Assembly: GCA_963695835.1 (NCBI GenBank)
Contig: CAVOHR010000001.1
Location: 868,001-932,000 of the forward strand
DNA from: VRUE01 sp963695835
GTDB taxonomy: Bacteria; Actinomycetota; Thermoleophilia; Solirubrobacterales; 70-9
DNA: 64,000 bases
Direction: 5' to 3'
Under the pieces are notes generated by a model, which saw only the letters and a list, made by a program, of their open reading frames with translations, did no database searches and was not told the origin of the DNA. Below, one piece after another: positions 59,960 to 64,000 of this stretch (its first letter is position 1; each line of letters begins with the position of its first letter). The position numbers and the translations under genes were made by a program.

Positions 59960-61342
59960 ATGAGCCGTCACGCAATGCCAGCCGCCGATGCCGCCTGGCT
60001 CCACATGGACCGGCCGACCAATCCGATGGTCGTCAACGGTCTGGTCGTGCTCGGCGAGACGCCCGACCCGGACGCCGTCGCCGAGGTGCTGGAGCGGCGC
60101 CTGGTCGCCGACTTTCCCCGCTTCCGGCAGCGGATCGCCGAGCCGCTGGGCCGGGGGCCGGCCTTCGAGGACGATCCGTCATTCGACCTCGACAACCACC
60201 TGCACCGCCTGGTGCTGCCGGCGCCCGGCGACCGCGCCGCGCTCCAGGCGACGGTCAGCGAGCTGGTCACCCCCTCGCTCGACCCCGGCAAGCCGCTGTG
60301 GCACGTGCACCTGATCGAAGGCTACGAAGGCGGCGCGGCGATGCTCTGGCGCATCCACCACTGCATCGCGGACGGAATCGCCCTCTCCCGCGTCATGCTC
60401 TCGATCACCGACGGCGGCGATGCGAGCGAGCCGCCCCCGCCCCCGGGCTCCTCCGGCGGCGCCCTGCGGCGTCTGGCGGACGTTCCCCGCGGCGCCGTCT
60501 CGGCGATCCGCGGGCTGGGCGCCGCGGCCGTCCACGAGGGGATGGAGTCGCTCGCCCATCCCGACCACCTGCGCGAGCTGGCCGGAGTCGCTCTGCGTGA
60601 CGTCTCCACGGCGGCCCGGCTGGTCGCCTCGCCGGCCGACGCGCCGAGCGACCTGCGGGCGCCGCTCTCCGGGGTTCGCCGGGTGGCCTGGTCGGAGCCG
60701 ATCCCGCTGGCGCGGATCAAGCGGGCGGCGCGCCGCCGGCGGGTGACGATCAACGACCTGCTCGTCACCGCCCTGGCCGGCGCGCTGCACGAGTGGCTCG
60801 GCGCCGACGGCCGGCTGCCGGAGGAGATCCACGCGATGGTGCCCTTCAACCTGCGCCCCCTCGACGAGCCGGTCCCCGCCGACCTCGGCAACGACTTCGC
60901 GCTGATCCTGCTCGAGCTCCCGGTCGGGAGCGTGGCGCCGGCCGAGCGCCTGCGCGAGGTGAGCAGCCGGATGGACAGGATCAAGAACACGCACGAGGCG
61001 CCGATCGCCTACGGCATCCTCAGCGCGATCGGCCTCACGCCGCCCTGGGTCGAGGACCGCCTGATCGGCTTCTTCACCGACAAGGCGAGCCTGGTGGTCA
61101 CCAACGTTCCCGGCCCGCGCCGGCAGCTCCATCTCGCCGGCGCGCCGGTCACCGGCGTCCTCGTCTGGGCGCCCTGCTCGGGCAGCCTGGGGATGACCGT
61201 GAGCATCTTCAGCTACAACGGCGAGGTCACCGCCGGCTTCATGGCCGACACCGCCCTGATCGCCTACCCCGGGCAACTCGCCCGGGCCTACGAGGACGAG
61301 CTGCACCGGCTGATGCCCGATTCGCCGGCGCGGGCCGGGTAG
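59960..61342 (+). CDS. Wax ester synthase/diacylglycerol acyltransferase (WS/DGAT)
   Basis: The product (460 aa) has the acyltransferase motif RIHHCIADGIALSRVM (HHxxxDG) at about residue 135, the N-terminal RPTNPMVVNGLVVL, and the C-terminal NVPGPRRQLHLAGAPV and FSYNGEVTAGFMAD signatures. It esterifies acyl-CoA to alcohols or diacylglycerol, making storage lipid at the membrane, as is common in actinomycetes. Confidence 0.9.
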   Translation: MSRHAMPAADAAWLHMDRPTNPMVVNGLVVLGETPDPDAVAEVLERRLVADFPRFRQRIAEPLGRGPAFEDDPSFDLDNHLHRLVLPAPGDRAALQATVSELVTPSLDPGKPLWHVHLIEGYEGGAAMLWRIHHCIADGIALSRVMLSITDGGDASEPPPPPGSSGGALRRLADVPRGAVSAIRGLGAAAVHEGMESLAHPDHLRELAGVALRDVSTAARLVASPADAPSDLRAPLSGVRRVAWSEPIPLARIKRAARRRRVTINDLLVTALAGALHEWLGADGRLPEEIHAMVPFNLRPLDEPVPADLGNDFALILLELPVGSVAPAERLREVSSRMDRIKNTHEAPIAYGILSAIGLTPPWVEDRLIGFFTDKASLVVTNVPGPRRQLHLAGAPVTGVLVWAPCSGSLGMTVSIFSYNGEVTAGFMADTALIAYPGQLARAYEDELHRLMPDSPARAG

Positions 61343-61382
61343 CTGGTCGACTGCGGGCCCGGTCTCGGCCCGGGGATGCGCC

Positions 61383-61778
61383 CTACGCCTCACCCAGCTC
61401 GTCCACCAGTTCCCCGACCCGGCGCTCGATCTCCTCGCGGGTGGCGCGGACCTCCTCGAGCGGGCGCCCCTTGGGGTCGGGCAGGTCCCAGTCGAGGTAG
61501 CGCTTGCCGGGGATGTAGGGGCACTCGTCGCCGCAGCCCATCGTCACGACGACGTCGGCCCACTCGGCGTCGGCCTGGCTCAGCTCGTGCGGGACGCGGT
61601 CGCTGAGATCGATCCCCAGCTCGTTCATCGCCTCGACCACCTCGGGGTGGACGCGCTCGCCCGGCGTCGTCCCCGCGGAGCGGGCCTCGTGGCGCCCATC
61701 CGCGGCGCGGGCGAAGAGCGCCTCGCTGATCTGCGAGCGGCCGGCGTTGTGCAGGCAGACGAAGAGGACGCGGCTCAT
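61383..61778 (-). CDS. arsC: Arsenate reductase, low-molecular-weight phosphatase type
   Basis: The product (131 aa) carries the P-loop CLHNAGRS with nucleophile C8 and the redox pair C82/C86 in TMGCGDECPYIPGKRYLDW, followed by the conserved DLPDP acid loop. This is the thiol-linked (thioredoxin/mycothiol) arsenate reductase type. No arsR or efflux gene is adjacent. It diverges from the fluoride operon. Confidence 0.9.
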   Translation of the reverse strand: MSRVLFVCLHNAGRSQISEALFARAADGRHEARSAGTTPGERVHPEVVEAMNELGIDLSDRVPHELSQADAEWADVVVTMGCGDECPYIPGKRYLDWDLPDPKGRPLEEVRATREEIERRVGELVDELGEA

Positions 61779-61783
61779 CGGCT

Positions 61784-61789
61784 TACAAT
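61784..61789 (+). promoter_or_regulatory. -10 element of the fluoride operon
   Basis: TACAAT lies 7 nt upstream of the first base of the riboswitch aptamer, so transcription would start at the aptamer. No clear -35 was seen. Confidence 0.55.
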
Positions 61790-61795
61790 TTCTAA

Positions 61796-61854
61796 CAGAG
61801 CGATGGGGCTCGCTCCCTCATGAGTGCGGCGTCGAGCCGCTGACGGTCCCTACC
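61796..61854 (+). promoter_or_regulatory. Fluoride riboswitch (crcB motif)
   Basis: The crcB aptamer features are present: 5' stem GAGCG/CGCTC around ATGGGG (61798-61815), a second hairpin GCGGC-GTCGA-GCCGC (61826-61840) and the conserved 3' segment TGACGGTCCCTACC. It precedes two fluC genes. GGTCCCT (61845-61851) can pair with AGGAGACC (61873-61880), which includes the fluC ribosome-binding site, so translational control is plausible. Confidence 0.9.
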
Positions 61855-61886
61855 ACGTCCATCGACGCTGATAGGAGACCTGCGCA

Positions 61887-62291
61887 ATGCGACTGCCCCG
61901 ACTCGACGGCCGCGAGCTGCTGGCGATCTACGCCGGCGGCGTTGTCGGGGCCCTGGCCCGGGTCGGCCTGGTGCAGCTGGCGCCGCCCGGGGTGGGGAGC
62001 TGGCCGTGGGCGACCTTCGCCGCCAACCTGGCCGGGGCGCTGCTGCTCGGCTACTTCGTCACCAGGCTGCAGGAGCGGCTGCCGCCTTCGAGCTACCGGC
62101 GGCCGCTGCTCGGCACCGGCCTCTGCGGCGCACTGACGACGTTCGCCACCGTCCAGCTCGAGCTGTTCGAGATGCTCGACGCCGGCCGGCTCGGCCTCGC
62201 CGCCGGCTATGCCGCCGCGACCCTGGCCGGCGGCTTCGCCTGCGTCCACTTCGCCACCGCCGCGGTGCGGCGGACGAGGATGGTGCGGTGA
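61887..62291 (+). CDS. crcB: Fluoride channel FluC/CrcB, subunit 1
   Basis: The product (134 aa) has four predicted helices, GVVGALARVG with the conserved Arg, ANLAGALLLGY with the pore Asn, and GLCGALTTFATVQLE. In the usual TTFSTF box the second pore Phe is Val here. It exports fluoride as a dual-topology dimer. AGGAG lies 9 nt before the ATG. Its stop overlaps the next GTG. Confidence 0.9.
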   Translation: MRLPRLDGRELLAIYAGGVVGALARVGLVQLAPPGVGSWPWATFAANLAGALLLGYFVTRLQERLPPSSYRRPLLGTGLCGALTTFATVQLELFEMLDAGRLGLAAGYAAATLAGGFACVHFATAAVRRTRMVR

Positions 62292-62653
62292 GCGCGGCTG
62301 CCTGGATCGCGGTCGCCCTGCTGGGAGGCGCCGGGGCGCTCGCCCGCTTCCTCTTCGACGCGGCGCTGGCCGAGAGCGCCGCCGGCCCCTTCCCGGTCGG
62401 CACGCTCGCGGTCAACCTCAGCGGCGCGGCGCTGCTCGGGGTCGTCGCCGGGGCGTCGCTGCACGGCACCGCGCTGACCGTCGTCGGCGGCGGCGCCCTC
62501 GGCTCCTACACCACCTTCTCGACCTGGATGTTCGAGTCGCAGCGGCTCGGCGAGGCGGGGCGAGCAACCATGCTCTGGCTCAACGTCGGCCTCTCGCTGC
62601 TCGCCGGGCTGCTCGCGCTGACCCTCGGCCACTGGCTGGGAGGCGCGCTGTGA
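62288..62653 (+). CDS. crcB: Fluoride channel FluC/CrcB, subunit 2
   Basis: The product (121 aa) has GGAGALARFLFD, VNLSGAALLGVV and GALGSYTTFSTWMFES; the second Phe of the box is Trp. Adjacent non-identical FluC genes typically encode a heterodimeric channel, which fits the complementary changes in the two pore boxes. It is coupled on both sides by 4-base overlaps. Confidence 0.9.
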   Translation: MSAAAWIAVALLGGAGALARFLFDAALAESAAGPFPVGTLAVNLSGAALLGVVAGASLHGTALTVVGGGALGSYTTFSTWMFESQRLGEAGRATMLWLNVGLSLLAGLLALTLGHWLGGAL

Positions 62654-63735
62654 GCGGCGCTCCGCCGGGTGGCGACGCCCTCAAGCTCAGCTTCTACTTC
62701 GGCGAGCACGACCGCCACGACGGCCGCTTCCTCTCCGCCGCGATCCTCGACCTGTTCGAGCGCCGCGCGCTGGCGACCAGCGTCCTGCTGCGCGGTGCCG
62801 AGGGATTCGGCGCCGGGCAGCGGCTGCAGACCGACCGCCTGCTCTCGCTCTCCGAGGACCTGCCGCTGGTCGCGGTTGCGGTCGACAGCCGCGAGCGGAT
62901 CGAGGCGGTCGTCCCCGAGCTGGTCGAGATCGCCGGCGACGGCCTGCTCACCCTGGAGCGCGCCCGCTTCGCCGCCGGCGGCCACGGTCCCGACGGCGAG
63001 CCGCACGAGGAGGTGAAGCTGACCGTCTACGTCGGCCGCCGCGAGCGTCTCGGGGGCGACCCGGCGCACGTCGGCGTGGTCGCGGCGCTGCGGCGGCACG
63101 AGGTCGCCGGCGCCACCGTCCTGCTCGGCGTCGACGGCACGGTGCGCGGCGATCGCCGCCGGGCCGGCTTCTTCTCCGCCAACGCCGGCGTGCCGGCGAT
63201 GGTGATCGCGGTCGGCGAGCGCGAGCGGATCGGCGCCGCGCTCGCCGAGCTGGGCGGCTCGCTGGAGCGACCGCTCGCCACCCTGGAGGCGATCCGGGTC
63301 TGCAAGCGCGACGGCCGCGCCCTGTCCCGCCCCCGCCCGCTGCCCGATCGCGACGCCTCCGGCCTCGGTCTCTGGACCAAGCTGACCGTCTACTGCTCGG
63401 AGCGCTCCGAGCACCGCGGCCGTGCCCTCTACCTGGAGCTGATCCGCCGGCTGCGGGCCGAGGGCGCCGCCGGGGTCACGGCCCTGCGCGGCGTCTGGGG
63501 CTACCACGGCGACCACGCCCCCCACGGCGACCGCCTGCTGGCGCTGCGCCGCCACGTGCCGATCCTCAGCGTCGCCGTCGACCTCCCCTCGCGCAGCGAG
63601 CGCTGGTTCGAGATCGCCGACGAGCTGACCGCGGAGACCGGGCTGCTGACCGCCGAGACCGTCCCGGCGCTGCGGATCAGCGGCCCGGGCGGGCACATCG
63701 AGGGCGGCCTGCGCCTCGCCGAGCCGCCGCCGTAG
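62650..63735 (+). CDS. Triple-DUF190 (PII-like) protein of the fluoride operon
   Basis: The product (361 aa) contains three tandem DUF190 domains of about 110 residues, each starting with a strand of the form KLTVYxxE (LKLSFYFGEHDRHDG, VKLTVYVGRRERLGG, TKLTVYCSERSEHRG) and ending near an I-E/T-A-E-x-[AV]-RI/V strand. DUF190 has a GlnB-like fold and is often encoded beside fluC. Three fused copies could form a pseudo-trimer. A regulatory or sensing role in fluoride resistance is inferred. Confidence 0.8.
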   Translation: MSGAPPGGDALKLSFYFGEHDRHDGRFLSAAILDLFERRALATSVLLRGAEGFGAGQRLQTDRLLSLSEDLPLVAVAVDSRERIEAVVPELVEIAGDGLLTLERARFAAGGHGPDGEPHEEVKLTVYVGRRERLGGDPAHVGVVAALRRHEVAGATVLLGVDGTVRGDRRRAGFFSANAGVPAMVIAVGERERIGAALAELGGSLERPLATLEAIRVCKRDGRALSRPRPLPDRDASGLGLWTKLTVYCSERSEHRGRALYLELIRRLRAEGAAGVTALRGVWGYHGDHAPHGDRLLALRRHVPILSVAVDLPSRSERWFEIADELTAETGLLTAETVPALRISGPGGHIEGGLRLAEPPP

Positions 63736-63743
63736 ACGGCTCC

Positions 63744-63765
63744 GCCCGGCGCCGGCGCGCCGGGC
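63744..63765 (+). terminator. GC-rich hairpin after the fluoride operon
   Basis: GCCCGGCG and CGCCGGGC form a perfect 8-bp stem with a 6-nt loop 8 bp after the stop codon. No T-tract follows, so termination efficiency is uncertain. Confidence 0.4.
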
Positions 63766-63822
63766 TCGCGGGCGCTCTACGATTGCGGAGACCGAGACAT
63801 CCGCAGGAAGGACGACGCAGCG

Positions 63823-64000
63823 ATGAGCGACGAGACGAAGCGCCCCCAGACCACCACCGACTCGGGCATCCCCGCGAGCAGCGACGAGCGCTCCCTGACC
63901 GTCGGCGAGCAGGGCCCGACCGTTCTGCACGACCACTACACGGTGCAGAAGATGCAGCACTTCAACCGCGAGCGCGTCCCCGAGCGCGTCGTCCACGCCA
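63823..64000 (+). CDS. Catalase, N-terminal part (runs off the window)
   Basis: The 59 visible codons contain TTTDSGIPASSDERSLTVGE, QGPTVLHDHYTVQKMQHFNR and ERVPERVVHA, the conserved N-terminal arm of clade 3-type monofunctional haem catalases. The catalytic His lies just beyond the end. TACGAT at 63778-63783 gives a -10, and AGGAAGG lies about 12 nt before the ATG. Confidence 0.9.
   Translation, partial: MSDETKRPQTTTDSGIPASSDERSLTVGEQGPTVLHDHYTVQKMQHFNRERVPERVVHA

Noticed and set aside
62506..63996. A 496-codon open frame antisense to the DUF190 gene
   Set aside because: It is antisense to a well-supported, conserved, operon-linked gene; its composition is the complement pattern typical of GC-rich coding DNA.
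1..64000. CRISPR arrays
   Set aside because: No set of three or more short repeats with regular unique spacers was seen; the helicase protein repeats and the IS pair are different in kind.

Overview
The window is very GC-rich, with frequent GTG starts, ATGA/GTGA gene overlaps and many apparently leaderless genes. Together with the gene families (DtxR-type regulator, wax ester synthase/DGAT, paired FluC channels with DUF190, DUF6788 insertion sequences) this suggests an actinomycete, most likely a Thermoleophilia/Solirubrobacterales-type soil bacterium. The taxonomy is inferred from gene content; no rRNA is present.

Layout. (1) 1-10.1 kb is ordinary chromosome: a secreted YVTN/PKD beta-propeller, a PLP aminotransferase, a DtxR/MntR-type metal regulator, a HAD phosphatase divergent from a dihydropteroate-synthase-like gene, an MrfA-like repair helicase, a LOG-like protein and a GH15-like hydrolase. 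(2) 10.2-41.6 kb is a genomic island of about 31.4 kb that cuts a tRNA-Phe gene in its anticodon arm. The 5' half lies at 10164-10206 and the 3' half at 41561-41602; they share a 12-bp core and rejoin into a perfect 73-nt cloverleaf. The island carries its own intact, sequence-divergent tRNA-Phe(GAA) at 35041, which may replace the gene it destroyed. It also holds an HTH/PIN toxin-antitoxin pair, a truncated integrase, two secreted proteases in one operon, a CAP-domain protein, and many gene fragments (metG 3' end, tatD 5' end, GGDEF, RES toxin, IS701, XRE, the 3' half of a tRNA-Thr). Its most notable cargo is a four-gene operon (26.0-34.6 kb): endonuclease-like protein, SUKH-like protein, unknown protein, and a 1767-aa DEAH helicase with a fourfold C-terminal repeat and three S1 domains. 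Two tandem copies of a three-gene insertion sequence, differing at one base noticed, close the island. (3) 41.6-55.5 kb is accessory and heavily decayed: IS remnants, an internally deleted recombinase, a decayed MarR/ABC drug-efflux operon beside an intact MFS exporter, and a run of toxin-antitoxin modules in which the antitoxin is usually intact and the toxin has lost its core. VapBC at 52.6-53.2 kb is intact. A 126-bp direct repeat brackets a 1.5-kb cassette at 54-55.5 kb. (4) 55.5-64 kb returns to housekeeping and catabolic genes: thioredoxin-like redoxin, alpha/beta hydrolase, a less GC-rich membrane protein/ASKHA kinase pair, FAA hydrolase, wax ester synthase/DGAT, arsenate reductase, a fluoride riboswitch driving fluC-fluC-DUF190x3, and the start of a catalase.

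Regulation. A TAnnnT -10 hexamer sits 6-9 nt upstream of at least twelve start codons, so leaderless transcription looks common. Inverted-repeat operators overlap this element at the VapB, AbiEi-like and IS promoters, and a tandem dyad precedes MarR.

Limits. Calls rest on reading motifs in translated sequence; no homology search or structure prediction was run. Residue positions in long proteins are approximate where so marked.
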